64,000 nt of DNA, taken from Sclerotinia nivalis. Taxonomy: Eukaryota; Ascomycota; Leotiomycetes; Helotiales; Sclerotiniaceae. The first letter of the stretch is position 1. Each line of letters starts with the position of its first letter. The stretch is taken from contig JAPEIS010000005.1 in assembly GCA_029531795.1 (NCBI GenBank), positions 1,796,001-1,860,000 of the forward strand, given 5' to 3'. The notes under the pieces were generated by a model. The model made no database searches. It had not been told where the DNA came from and saw nothing but the letters and a program-made list of their open reading frames with translations. The translations under genes and the position numbers were made by a program. Positions 1 to 11,020 of this stretch are shown in pieces.

Positions 1-2800
1 CAATTACATCAAATAGACCCGGTTGAACTTACGCGGAGATCAATTTTCTTCCTGAATATTCACCCTTTCTTTTTTGTCCAGTCTTTTTTTCCATGTTCAA
101 GCCATTGAGACTCTTCAATGTCCATGCATTTTCCTCTTTTCTGTTGAAAGTGCTAGAAGAATTTGAGTCTCGTTATATCGCATTTTGAAAATCAGATACA
201 CAAACAACTAATCACCCAAACTTACCTTGCATCAATCTCTTACTCTTTGGGAAGGCAAGATTGCAAGGACCGTAGAAAATAAATGGAAAAAGCGAGGATA
301 AATCCTGGGTGGTTGGACTTTGTAAAAAGATGAGTTTTTATAACATAGTTCTATTTTTGGAAGTCAGGAAAGTTTAGGACGAAATGGATGCAAGCGCAAA
401 TGTAGATCTCATAAGAAACGATGTATGATATGGATTTAAGGATACTCAGCATCCATATTCACAAGCTGTAATGGAAGTGAGACTGCCCCTTAAGTCAATC
501 TGAATACGTCAGCTTCCAGAAACGGTTCTGGTTCTTGCGCTGTATTCTACCATAATCTAATCCCCAATTGTCCTTTTCTGTCATGGTCTACTTGGAACAC
601 TAGACTCTAGTGTTCTGGAAATACCAAAAAGAGCGCCAAGAGTACCAATTCGTTGTCCAAACAATTTTCATCACATGTCAAAATCATAGATTAAAACCCC
701 CTCAATTCAAAGAGGCGAATGCGAGTACACAATGTGCGGCGGTTATTGTCCCGACATTCTGGAATCGGCGGCTAGAAAAGCTTTTTCCTTATTTTTCGCA
801 AGTCAAGGGGTTGAGCAAATGTATATGGATTTGAAAGAAGAGTATTGCGTTTCTTTTACACGAATTAGAATTATGTTCAGTATGCTGGTATCTACATGTA
901 TACAGTCTAAGCTTACCTCGTCTCTGAATACTACGTAGACGATGAAAATCAGAAAGAAGTATTCATGTAATGCAATAGAAAACTCATACACAATCCCCGA
1001 TTGTGAATATATTTACACATATAACGATATGAGACATCTATCCGGCCACAATGTTCCCAATCTCACAATAATGGTATGTATATATAAGTCATCCTCGAAA
1101 TCAATAATCACCTATCGGACCCTACATTTCAAAAACTCAATGCCTCATAACCAATTCTACTAAACAACCAAAACGATCTGAAACGCCAAATTGTGGCAAT
1201 ACAATGCACAGCACCCCCAATATCAGTATCAACATCAACTTGAATCACCTGCATAGCCGCGATGACATGGAGCAGCACCTGATAGATATACCATCTCGCA
1301 TTATTCACCGGGAATAGTAAGTGCTTACTTAATTGGAAGACTAACAATAAAAGAGAGAGAAATAATTGTCAAAGAACGGTCTTCGTACCCATTTTGTACC
1401 CCTAGTCAAAACATCCCGTCCGTTGCCGCGACCATCGATCAAGACTGAACTGAACTAAACTAAACGGCACAGAACGTGTCGTCCCTTTGTCTTATTATGT
1501 TGCCCATGTTCAGATCCTAAGCGATACCATCTCTACGGAGTAGAACAACAATCATTGTGCAGATAACAATATCCAAGGCCCACAACTGAGAACTCACATT
1601 TCCCTTCAACTAATCTCCATCATCATTTACGTTAAGCCAGCTTGAAAATACATACATATTATCTTACTCATATTCCGCATGTATTTTACGTTATGTATCT
1701 ACATATTAGGGTTGAAAAACTTACAAGAGATTAAAAAAGGATTAAGCCACCACCGTCTGACCCAACCAATAATACTGTATTATCCACCTCCCTGCACAAA
1801 TAAGCGATAGGGCTGCCTTCCCCTTTTGTTTTAGAAGCAAGGAATCATTTTGAGTTCTAAACTTCTCACCGATTGATGCGACGACACCTCGAGGAAAAAT
1901 ATAGCCGCTTACATTATTCGATTGAGAGAGCCCGACTTAGATTTTTAGACCGGTTATTATAGGGTGATTGTGGAAAGCGTTTTAAAGAAGGCTAGTTCGT
2001 GAACTCGTGGGGATAACTTGTTAATTTTTGATGATTTAGGTTACCCCTCAGAGTGAGATGTACCTACATATTCTGACTCAAATTACATGCATGCATAGAT
2101 GCATACCAAATAATCTCATCTCATCTAATCTCAGTTTATCCCAACGTCGAAACATTAAATAAATCTGTCCATACCATTACGCTATTTGACCAATGCCCTA
2201 AACATGAAGCGAGAATCATTTTCAGTCTCATGGATATAACACAATGCTGATATTGATCTGCAAATATCCTTTCCCTGTGAATTGACTCAGATTCAATTTC
2301 CATAAGGCTGCATTGGGTGTACAAAGGTGGCGTAAAGACTTGGCGAATCCATCTTACGCTTTTGTCATACCATCCTTGATTGTTTCATTACCATATCGAG
2401 CAACAACAAGGAGCCTCACCAAACACTCACAGACAGCGTGACCCAGTTGGGAACCGCTGACTCGGAGTATGGCGTGTTGAAATTGAGGCAATGATGGTGT
2501 CGAAGACTGAGTCGTGCCGCACGCACATACCGAAAGAATCGCCCGTAATAAGTTTTCTGTAGGCTGCCAGAGAAAGTTGCCGCACTGGAATATAAGACGA
2601 GACAGATGCCCGAAGGATTAGTTCCTTGTTTTGTCTCTGTATCATTTGTTCTGCGATTCAGTTAAAATCTTGCTCCGGCTTCTCTTCATTATAATTGTAC
2701 CTAGCCTGGGTAATTTTAATCAATATCGTGTATTGACAATCTATCGATCATCAGTTCAATCAATCCACTCGCCAAATCCATCATACACACTCCTACCAAC
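1..2800. other. Intergenic region without a recognisable gene
   Basis: Only short overlapping open frames (up to 74 codons) occur here on either strand. None has a recognisable motif, codon pattern or splice structure. The tract is AT-rich with small simple-sequence patches (for example near 1445 and 2090). The last few hundred bases are probably the promoter and leader of the gene that starts at 2801. Confidence 0.6.
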
Positions 2801-3505
2801 GTGCCTTCAACTATGACTTCCACCACCGTAGCCGACAAACTGAATCCCGATCCCACACCCTCTCGAAGCCCGACACCTACACCACAAGATGTCGACGCCC
2901 TCGGTCAAATCGAAACCCAATTCGTGCTCCCACCCCTCTGTACTCTTTCCGAAGCAGAATACATAGGCATCCTACGCTCCATCGGCGCCACGCGCCTCGA
3001 CAACCCCTCTCAACCCGTCGAAATCGCCTCTAGCTCCCCTTTCTTCTCACATCGGCACTTGCCTAATGGCCTTTACAAAGATATCGTCCGAGCACGTCAG
3101 AAGTATCAACTGGCTTATCGTATTTCCAGTGCCTTCTATAGTCTCACATTGATTCTCCAGCTTCTACTCGGAGCCGTCTTGACTGCTCTCGGATCTTCTT
3201 CTGCTGCGAAACATGGACTTGCGATAACTATATTAGCGGCTGCTAATACAGTGAATGCGGGATTAATAGCTCTGTTCAACAATACGGGCATGCCAGATAG
3301 GTTTTGGAACGATTGGAACGAATTCGAGGATGTAGAGGTGTTTGTAAAAGAGCTGATTGAGACCGGTTTGATAGAGACGGATAAAACGAAGGAACAAGTG
3401 GTAGCAGGATGTTTTGTGAGATTTCAGACGGCGAAGGTGACCGTTAGAAAGAATAAGCCAGCAAGTTATAATGCGACGGCGAAAGAGGGAGTAAAGATGA
3501 AGTGA
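2801..3505 (+). CDS. Fungal SLATT-domain (SMODS/SLOG-associating two-TM) membrane protein
   Basis: A single-exon protein of 234 residues. The N-terminal 40 residues are Pro/Ser/Thr-rich and disordered. A cytosolic stretch rich in short polar motifs follows (about 50-105), with RARQKYQLAYR just before the membrane. Two hydrophobic helices lie at about 108-132 and 138-160, and a soluble tail contains FWNDWNEFEDVEVFVKELIETG. This layout matches the fungal SLATT family, a 2TM module related to predicted pore-forming effectors in bacterial conflict systems. No NTase, SLOG or TIR partner is encoded next to it, so its trigger is unknown. A second Met at residue 5 could also serve as the start. The family call rests on recognition of the two-helix pattern; the function in fungi is not established. 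Confidence 0.75.
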   Translation: MPSTMTSTTVADKLNPDPTPSRSPTPTPQDVDALGQIETQFVLPPLCTLSEAEYIGILRSIGATRLDNPSQPVEIASSSPFFSHRHLPNGLYKDIVRARQKYQLAYRISSAFYSLTLILQLLLGAVLTALGSSSAAKHGLAITILAAANTVNAGLIALFNNTGMPDRFWNDWNEFEDVEVFVKELIETGLIETDKTKEQVVAGCFVRFQTAKVTVRKNKPASYNATAKEGVKMK

Positions 3506-3590
3506 GAGTTGTTTACTTGGGTTTAATAATGGTGGTACCTTTGCTCGAGTTGGATTGTTCTTTGCTTGATAATTATCGAGCTGGCTTTGA

Positions 3591-3707
3591 ATGTTAATGT
3601 TAATGTTAATGTTAATGTTAATGTTAATGTTAATGTTAATGTTAATGTTAATGTTAATGTTAATGTTAATGTTAATGTTAATGTTAATGTTAATGTTAAT
3701 GTTAATG
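3591..3707. repeat. Hexanucleotide microsatellite (ATGTTA)n, about 19.5 copies
   Basis: A perfect head-to-tail array of ATGTTA lies 85 bp after the stop codon of the SLATT-like gene, probably in its 3' UTR. Because the unit is a multiple of three, it leaves long artificial open frames (Val-Asn and Met-Leu runs). The lack of any interruption suggests recent expansion and length polymorphism. Confidence 0.97.
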
Positions 3708-3846
3708 GATATATGGGCTACATGTTTGTGTTTGCTGTCAATATACTCAGTATGTTTTGGATTCTTGTTGGCTAATGCGACGGGTTGTGACCGAGTCTAA
3801 TGTCTAGGATAACATAAACATCCGCAGTCTCAAAACTCATTCAATC

Positions 3847-4775
3847 TCATCCAGGTACCGCTCCCCTAACCTCCTGTACAACGGCCTGGTCCCTATTCCC
3901 ATTAACCTGGACCATGCAATCTTCCGTATAAACTCCAAACCTACGGTCCTTCTCTTTCGTAGTCAATGCCGGGAGAAAGTCGAAAAGGTATGAGAGAATG
4001 TAAAAACAAAAAACGTAGGAGACAGCCCATTCGATAGCAGCACCCGCATCCCAATTCTTTGCCATGAAGACATACCAATATGTTACACCAAGGATACCCT
4101 CAATAACAATGAAAACGAGTTTCGTGTAGGCTGATATCATTAGGTTCGCATGCGTGTCCCGATATTCTGTTTATGTCAGGCAATATGAATAGAGTAGAAA
4201 AAAGGGAGACATACTACACCCCATTCGATAATGTTCCCAAAATTGGAAAAATGCGCTAACAGCGTATCCTGCAACAAAGAATATGACCATTGTATTATGC
4301 ACATTCCTATACCTCCAAACATCAAATATGCTCAGGAATATCAAGCCCAAGGATCCTATTACAGCCGACAGGATACTGAGATAAGCCACTACTCTCTCCG
4401 TATTATCGGTATTTCTTGCAAGACGACCTTTATGACGCAGTGCTCTTTCTGAAACAAAACAGCCCGCGAGCAAGAAAGTGGTAAGAACAGAACCAAGTAC
4501 AAACAGCGGCTGCATTTCTTTGGTTGCTCCAATATCGGATACATATGGTACTGTGTGGAGTCTGGAAGCCATTGATGGATAAGGTGGTCTGGCTAATGAA
4601 GCGGGGTCGAGGGGATCGCGAGGTGGGAAGACGATAAAGGCACCAAGCAGCGCAGTGAGTGTAGTGAACCAGATGATGGCTGACGCCGTGGGAATCATCT
4701 AGTTGTTGTTAGACAGTGCGAGAAGATTGAGGTCTGATAGAGAATTATTACCCAGTATGAAAATACCTGCCACAT
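3847..4775 (-). CDS. Frag1/DRAM/Sfk1-family multi-pass membrane protein
   Basis: Three exons: 4775-4752, 4698-4215 and 4166-3847 (828 nt, 275 residues). The tiny first exon encodes MWQVFSYW and ends at GTAATA. The intron closes at CTAG before MIPTASAIIW. The second intron (GTATGT...ACAG, 48 bp) joins HYRMGC to KYRDTHANLMISAYTK, restoring the short polar loop typical of this family. About five or six hydrophobic segments are visible: after the N terminus, around LFVLGSVLTTFLLAGCF, AYLSILSAVIGSLGLIFL, VIFFVAGYAVSAFF, LVFIVIEGILGVTYWYVF and WAVSYVFCFYILSYLF. Family members include yeast Sfk1 (plasma-membrane PI4P and lipid asymmetry), DRAM and PGAP2/Frag1. The exact paralogue cannot be told from the sequence alone. 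Confidence 0.8.
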
Positions 4776-5662
4776 GATAGGCGAGACGAATATTCGTATT
4801 TTAATTCGTTGATAATATAAGTAAAAGCTCAAAATAGTAATGAATGAAGAGAAAAAATAAACCAGTCAACTTCCCATGACACCAATCACACTTGAAGTGA
4901 GTGTATAGGGATTGGGTATTAACAACAACTGTGAATGTGTTTCATTCTAAGGAGAATTATATGTACCTCATACAGTATACAAGAGGTATTGAGAATCCAA
5001 TGTAGAAAGAGCAATTGGTTCCACTTGGAAAGAACCTTCGAAATTGTAAGGTTAAATATATAAACCCTTTGCACTTCCCTTCACTTCCAAGGTTCCATAC
5101 ATTGCTCACCAACGAAGTAGTGGAGGCGAGCATGGTTGATAATACTCATTACCACATAGCACACATAGACTTTCTATGCTTCACGACAAACCAAGGTTCA
5201 TATGGAGTATCTCTAGTTTGTACATCTGCAGTCGCATTTGAAGTGACAAGAAAAATCCTCAGGCAGATAGGAGGGGTTTATCTGGGATGTCGCTGACTAA
5301 TCAACTGGCGCTAAGACCTCCGAGATCTCAGTGCTCAGCCTTGTTCAATTGACTCTCCAAAGTTCGGCTGTACATCTGATGGAAGCTTTCAACTTTTGCG
5401 TTATTGGAAAAAGTAGAATTTTGAATGTAGAATTGAATTCACAGAAGTTTCAGGACCTCGAAAGAAAGTATCCCGCGGATTTTGGAAGAGCAGGTGTTGA
5501 ATCCTAGTCCGAGGGGCGTTTTCAACTTAGGGCATCAAAGCCTCATTCATCAATCCGACTATACGTATCAAAGCCTTCGACCAACCACACAAGAACCGCC
5601 ACTACACACTCTCCTCGGAATATGCCACTGAGATAGGAATAAATTTTTCACCCTTTTCCAAT
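4776..5662. other. Divergent intergenic promoter region
   Basis: This spacer separates the heads of two divergent genes, the Sfk1-like gene on the minus strand and the CDK7-like kinase on the plus strand. It holds a 93-codon open frame (5015-5296) with no recognisable domain, which I consider fortuitous. No clear regulatory motif stands out. Confidence 0.5.
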
Positions 5663-6926
5663 ATGGCAGTTTCGCCTCTCATCATCCCATCTGTGGAGTC
5701 CGGCGAGAGAAGCGCAAGCAGATCGAAGCTCTCGAGTGCTGTCCCCAGTGGTAATGGGACTCCCTCCGATCGGCCATCTGCAAGTGCTGGCACAACCTAT
5801 GATCTAGCAGAGCAGATGAACGAAAACGAGAGATCTAAATATGTCAAAGGTGCCCATTCTTCGCTTCTCCATTGTTAGCTCACAGCATAACTGACCACCC
5901 ATCTTCTTAGGCAAAAAGCTCGGAGAAGGAACTTATGCCAACGTCTATCTCGGCCACCTCAGAACGGATCCCAGTGCCCTCGTAGCAATCAAAAAGATCA
6001 AGATACAAAAAGAATATACAGAAGGAATGGCACCCGATGCCATTCGCGAACTCAAGCACCTTCAAGAAATTTCCCACCCTAATATAATATCCTTGCTATC
6101 AGTATTCTCTTCAAAAGATCAAAACCTTAATCTCGTTCTCGAATTCTTACCTCTTGGGGATCTGGAAATGTTAATCAAAGACGTTGATGGCGTACGTTAT
6201 GGTGCGGCCGATATAAAAGCTTGGATGGGAATGCTCAGTCGAGCCGTCTGGTTCTGTCACGAAAACTTCATTTTACACCGTGATATCAAACCTAACAATT
6301 TGTTAATTGCCGCGGATGGAGAAGTCAAACTTGCAGATTTCGGTTTGGCGAGAAATTTCGCGGATCCTCAACGAACGATGACATCGAATGTAATCACACG
6401 CTGGTATCGACCACCTGAGCTGTTATTCGGCGCAAGACATTATTCGGGTGCCGTGGATATATGGTCCGTGGGACTTGTGTTTGCAGAAATGATATTGAGA
6501 ATTCCTTTTATAGCAGGTGATACCGAGGTCCATCAAGTCTCCCTAATCTGCCAAGCAGTCGGTACACCAACAGAAGACAATTGGCCGGGAGTAACAAAGT
6601 TGCCCGAATACACAGTACCTGACCCACCAAATCCATTAGTTCCACGAGAACAGTATTTGGGCATGTTTGGAGCTGCTGGGTCTGAGGGAGTCGATTTATT
6701 GATAAATATGTTGATACTGGACCCTAGGAAGAGGATTTCGGCGAGGGCGGTGTTAGAACATCCTTGGTGGGCATCGGATCCTAAACCTACAAAAAATGCA
6801 GATCTACCAAAGAAGAGGGGCGGCGAGGCGAAAATGGGGGAGGATTTGAAGAGGAGGCCGGGAATGGTAGATGATGATAGGGCAAGTAAAGTAGCGAGAA
6901 AGTTGGATTTCTCTTCGATGAGGTAG
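5663..6926 (+). CDS. CDK7/Kin28-type cyclin-dependent kinase (TFIIH kinase)
   Basis: Two exons: 5663-5849 and 5911-6926 (1203 nt, 400 residues). The 61-bp intron falls just before the Gly-rich loop and joins SKYVK to GKKLGEGTYANVYLG. Visible kinase elements are VAIKKIK (Lys about 90), an AIREL helix in place of PSTAIRE, HRDIKPNN (Asp about 187), DFGLA (Asp about 205) and the T-loop MTSNVITRWYRPPELL with Thr/Ser at about 220-221. The T-loop and overall length match Kin28/CDK7 rather than Cdc28, and the C terminus ends in an ARKLDF-type tail. The known role is phosphorylation of the RNA polymerase II CTD within TFIIH, and in many eukaryotes CDK activation. The first 60 residues are a Ser-rich extension. 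RPPELL instead of the usual RAPELL is a mild deviation. Confidence 0.9.
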
Positions 6927-7156
6927 AGCTCTTGGGATATTGTAAATTATAGGCGGCGTACGTGATACTTATCTGGCGTCAAGGATGGATGGAAAGGGGA
7001 AAACTAGAGCCACAAGAGTTAAACCATAGTCACTTATAATTGCAGTTAAAAGTTATTCCATCATATTTGTTTGTCTCTAAAAGACACATTCATGCATATC
7101 TCATAAGGCATCTATGTAGGCCATCCCAATATCTTCTCCAACTCCCGGCCGTCAAC

Positions 7157-9982
7157 TCACATAACTCCACATCCAATCCCATACATAGCCCTCTCTACAT
7201 CTTTTTTAACCGTATACCAATCGGCCCTCCTCTCCGCAAACTCATAAACCTCCTCCGCTCTAAAGATCCCCCCAAATCTATCACCATCCGCAATAACCGT
7301 GGCCATTTCCTTTGCATGGCCCGGACTTATCAAATATATCTGACTCAACTCCCTCAATGCCTTGAAATACTGTAGCAAATCCGCGTTTCGAAGTGTTTTG
7401 ATATAGACAAAATATAAATTCATATCGGAAATGAGTTTGATGGCGCCAGAGGTGGAGATTCGTTGACGCTTGAGATGTTTGCAGACGGCGGCGAAGAGAC
7501 GGAGTCCGACTTCTTGGTTGAAGACGTCGAGCATGGTTTTATCGGTGCTGCCGGTGAGCATCTTGGTGTGGGATTCTACAAGGGCGACGACTTGTTCAGC
7601 AGTGGTAGTTGGCCCGATATCCATATCTGGGCTTATCCCCATGGCGTCGAATTCGGGAGGATTGTAGTCGGTCGGGAGCTGAGTGGTGCCGCAAATATAT
7701 TCTACTTCATCCATAAGTACATCAATACCTTTGTTCAAACCGGCTGCGACTCGTTCATCCAGCATTTGTTCAAATTTCTTCTTGGCTTTAACTGCGGGGT
7801 CAAGAAAATCATTTCGGTCCGCAAGTTTGGTTGTCGCAAGTTGCTGTTCATAGAAAACATCGATCATCTGGGAGATCAAGTCACCTACATTGACAAGTTC
7901 CAAGAATGTCATCAGCGGTACTACTACACCCTGCTGGTGCTCACTAATCTCACGAGGGTTGTATTTTGAAAGATGATCCACAGCTTTGTCAAAGCCAGTC
8001 TTGACATGTCTCGTTCCTAGGATTTGCAGTAACACTACGAATATTGCTTCACACTGTTCTCGGGCTTCTTCTCCCGTCTGACCTCCTAGTCTGACAAATA
8101 GAGCTGCACGTTCAATGCTCGCTTTTGCAGAATGCGTAAGGTCTAGTGCAACTTCAATGCTGAAGAGTGATCGAATCCCTTCCAGCCTTGATGCCATCAA
8201 AGCAGCTTTGGCTGCGAGTTCATCCGTTGGTGCTTCAGCCGGTAGTGGAACCGATATCGCACCAGGCGGTAATGATGGAGTGGTCGATCGAGAAGGTGCT
8301 GGTGACTGACTCGCGCTGAGTACTTGCAAACTTGACCGGCTCCCTACCTGGGGTGCTGTCACGGTTTTAGTCGCACCAAAGGGTGACATTGTAGGTAGAA
8401 CATTGACAGGCATCATAATAACCTTCTTGAACGAGCTCATGAAATCCTTTTTATCAGCAACACGATTAACGTTGGCCATATAGAATGACTCCTTGGAAGC
8501 ATCTTGAGCCGAGAGCTTTGTTTCCCAATCTCCTACTTCTGATTCGGCGAGCCTTTTGAAATAATCAAGCTCTTCTGACAGGTAGAGATCCACGTGAGGT
8601 TCGAACACTCGCGCTATGACGGCCTTGACCTTGTCAAAGAAGTCTTTTCCAGAGTCTCTAGTAGGCCTCAACGTAGATGCAAATTGCATACTTTGCTCAA
8701 AGATACCAGAAACAGCTTGCAGATAAGATGATATGCTTCGTTCGTGAGATTCATCAAATAAAGGAGTAACATATTCCATGAGAATATCTTCTGCAATTTT
8801 ATCCAAAAAGATCTGTAGAACATCCTCCCCGGGAGGGAAGACCCTGTCGATTATATCTGCTTGTTCATTCACATTCTTGGACAACCTTTGCAAAAATTCC
8901 CGTGACGGTTCGAGTGCTATACCTTCAGATGCTGCTTGGTTAATACAATCCATTGAGTTACCAAGAACATCCCGGTCGGAGAATAATGGATGTTTCTGAA
9001 CGAACAGTTCTATGCCAGCATGGCCCCCATTTAGTACACCCAACACATGAGCATACCGTCGCATTCTACCATCAATGTCCCACACTTCATAACCCTGCTC
9101 AAATTCTCGTAACACTGCGGTCTCAAATATACCCGTCATAGTAATTAATCTTTCTTCTCGTTGTCTCCATCCTTGAGCCCAATCACTCCGCGAAAATACC
9201 TGGAGATGGGCTAGCATTTGTGCCTGTTGTTCTGGTGTCCGATAAACTCGAAATAGAACCGGATCAACATGGCTTCTAGATCTAGCCAAATCGTGATAAA
9301 ATGGCCCTAATGCTGCATATATCTTTCCATATTCTTGTCTCGCAGACCCGCGTATAGATCTAACTTCCGCAAATACATTTAACAGGGCTTCTGGATCTTG
9401 CATAGGTGTTCGAGTTCGTGGTGGAGGTGGCAGGCTCATGTGGCCTTGCCCTGATATGGACAATGTCTCAAATCCATCTGCCAGCCCTCTCGTACTTTTA
9501 GAGGCAATTTCTGCGGATTTTCTCTGCTGCCGTAGCTCCTCCTCTCCCGCATCGAATAATGTCGTGCTAGTTTTCCTCATCCCATTAATATTCCCACCTC
9601 CACCTCCAGCACCGCCAACACCAACACCAACGCCAATCCCAATCCTCTTAGAATCCTCTTCAGCCCTTAGTCGCACCGTCTCTCGCTTTTTCCTTAGTAT
9701 TTCTTCGAATCTCTTTCTAGCTTCTCCTTCGTTCCAAACACCCATAGCTTTCAGTCTTGACACCCATCGCGAATCTTCATATACCATTTCTCGCATTCGT
9801 TTCGATGTGCGCGCAAAATTCATGAGATCTGGAATTGGCAAATAGTCGAGAATTGTAGATATTATTTCAGCAGGTAGGACAGGCTTGCTGCCATTACTGC
9901 CGACCATTTGGGTAGCTCTCAAAGAGCTCAGTATGCTGTTTCGATTGCTACCCTGAACTGGGGCGCGCCTGAAGTTCGACAT
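7157..9982 (-). CDS. rcy1: Recyclin-1 (F-box protein with Sec10-like region)
   Basis: A single exon of 941 residues. An F-box lies near residues 37-85 (LPAEIISTILDYLPIPDLM, then SRWVSRLKAMGVW). A basic and Gly-rich linker follows (about 90-200). The remainder is a long helical exocyst-Sec10-like region. The protein ends in Cys-Gly-Val-Met, a CaaX box that predicts farnesylation. Yeast Rcy1 has the same order of F-box, Sec10-like region and CaaX terminus; it acts in recycling from early endosomes to the Golgi and plasma membrane. The linker contains a run encoded by GGT/GGA/GTN repeats (9590-9640), giving alternating Gly/Val. The gene is convergent with the CDK7-like gene, with about 230 bp between their stop codons. 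Confidence 0.92.
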   Translation of the reverse strand: MSNFRRAPVQGSNRNSILSSLRATQMVGSNGSKPVLPAEIISTILDYLPIPDLMNFARTSKRMREMVYEDSRWVSRLKAMGVWNEGEARKRFEEILRKKRETVRLRAEEDSKRIGIGVGVGVGGAGGGGGNINGMRKTSTTLFDAGEEELRQQRKSAEIASKSTRGLADGFETLSISGQGHMSLPPPPRTRTPMQDPEALLNVFAEVRSIRGSARQEYGKIYAALGPFYHDLARSRSHVDPVLFRVYRTPEQQAQMLAHLQVFSRSDWAQGWRQREERLITMTGIFETAVLREFEQGYEVWDIDGRMRRYAHVLGVLNGGHAGIELFVQKHPLFSDRDVLGNSMDCINQAASEGIALEPSREFLQRLSKNVNEQADIIDRVFPPGEDVLQIFLDKIAEDILMEYVTPLFDESHERSISSYLQAVSGIFEQSMQFASTLRPTRDSGKDFFDKVKAVIARVFEPHVDLYLSEELDYFKRLAESEVGDWETKLSAQDASKESFYMANVNRVADKKDFMSSFKKVIMMPVNVLPTMSPFGATKTVTAPQVGSRSSLQVLSASQSPAPSRSTTPSLPPGAISVPLPAEAPTDELAAKAALMASRLEGIRSLFSIEVALDLTHSAKASIERAALFVRLGGQTGEEAREQCEAIFVVLLQILGTRHVKTGFDKAVDHLSKYNPREISEHQQGVVVPLMTFLELVNVGDLISQMIDVFYEQQLATTKLADRNDFLDPAVKAKKKFEQMLDERVAAGLNKGIDVLMDEVEYICGTTQLPTDYNPPEFDAMGISPDMDIGPTTTAEQVVALVESHTKMLTGSTDKTMLDVFNQEVGLRLFAAVCKHLKRQRISTSGAIKLISDMNLYFVYIKTLRNADLLQYFKALRELSQIYLISPGHAKEMATVIADGDRFGGIFRAEEVYEFAERRADWYTVKKDVERAMYGIGCGVM

Positions 9983-10265
9983 CGTGGCAGACTTTTTGGT
10001 ATCGATGGTATGAGAGGAGGAGTCACGGAATTAAGGTCATTAGAGAATGTATTCGCATTTCCAATCATTTCTAATTATCGTGGTATCTTGATGTCTTAAC
10101 AACTGTTGCTCAAGGTTGTGGCTGAAAGCTGATACATTGTAATCTGGAGATGTCGCTAGACTGGGGTTGTGGCTAGGCTCGGCTAACCCCACCACCAACA
10201 ACATCAGCTTCCTGTCAAGACTGCAACCGCAGATAGTAAATGAATCTCTCGGTTTATCATTCTCA

Positions 10266-10400
10266 CCCTCACACTATCTTTCTACTCTCCTACTTTTTAA
10301 TTTTTCTATTCTTCTACTCTTCTATTCTCCTACTTTTCTACTTTCTTATTTTTTTTATTCTTCTATTCTCCTACTTTCATATTCTTCTACTCTTCTACTG
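10266..10400. repeat. Imperfect T/C-rich repeat block
   Basis: This short tract consists of TATTCTTCTACT, TATTCTCCTACTTTT and similar 8- to 16-base units on the plus strand. It is a degenerate cousin of the perfect octamer array 400 bp downstream, so both probably come from the same slippage-prone sequence. Confidence 0.8.
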
Positions 10401-10782
10401 TGAAAGAGGTAGGTCGAGATATATGCATCCCGATTGCATGCTGCGAGGGGGGAATAGGAATAAGAACTAATTAGATTACATTGTAAAGGCTTCAAATAGT
10501 ATAACTAATAGAATTAATAATGGGTTTGGGTTGTATACAATGGGTATACAAAAAGACTAGTGAAAACGATTGATTATTCAAGAAGGGGAGGGCGAAACCC
10601 TCTCCTTATATCTAACTACGAAGGATCATATGACCTATTGACTATGTATGAACTAGCTACGTATTTAGCTTTAATAATCCAACTTTCTCATACTACTTTC
10701 CTACTCTTCTATTCTCCTACTCTTTTATTCTTTTACTTTTTTATTTTTTTTATTTTCCTATTCTTTTACTCTTCTACTCTTT

Positions 10783-11020
10783 TATTCTTTTATTCTTTTA
10801 TTCTTTTATTCTTTTATTCTTTTATTCTTTTATTCTTTTATTCTTTTATTCTTTTATTCTTTTATTCTTTTATTCTTTTATTCTTTTATTCTTTTATTCT
10901 TTTATTCTTTTATTCTTTTATTCTTTTATTCTTTTATTCTTTTATTCTTTTATTCTTTTATTCTTTTATTCTTTTATTCTTTTATTCTTTTATTCTTTTA
11001 TTCTTTTATTCTTTTATTCT
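10783..11020. repeat. Octanucleotide array (TATTCTTT)n, about 30 perfect copies
   Basis: Thirty or so uninterrupted TATTCTTT units run head to tail, flanked by imperfect CTCCTACT/TATTCTTT variants (about 10680-10782 and 11021-11115). The plus strand is essentially pure pyrimidine broken only by one A per unit. Since 8 is not divisible by 3, the reading frame cycles every 24 bases, which creates an artificial FILLFFYS repeat in one long open frame. Confidence 0.97.

Noticed and set aside
3566..3800. Two open frames coding for Val-Asn and Met-Leu repeats
   Set aside because: They exist only because the hexamer microsatellite has no stop in these frames.
5015..5296. 93-codon plus-strand frame
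   Set aside because: It has no motif and no splice context, and lies in a divergent promoter region.
9438..9845. 135-codon plus-strand frame rich in Pro
   Set aside because: It is antisense to the low-complexity linker of rcy1, whose frame is well supported.
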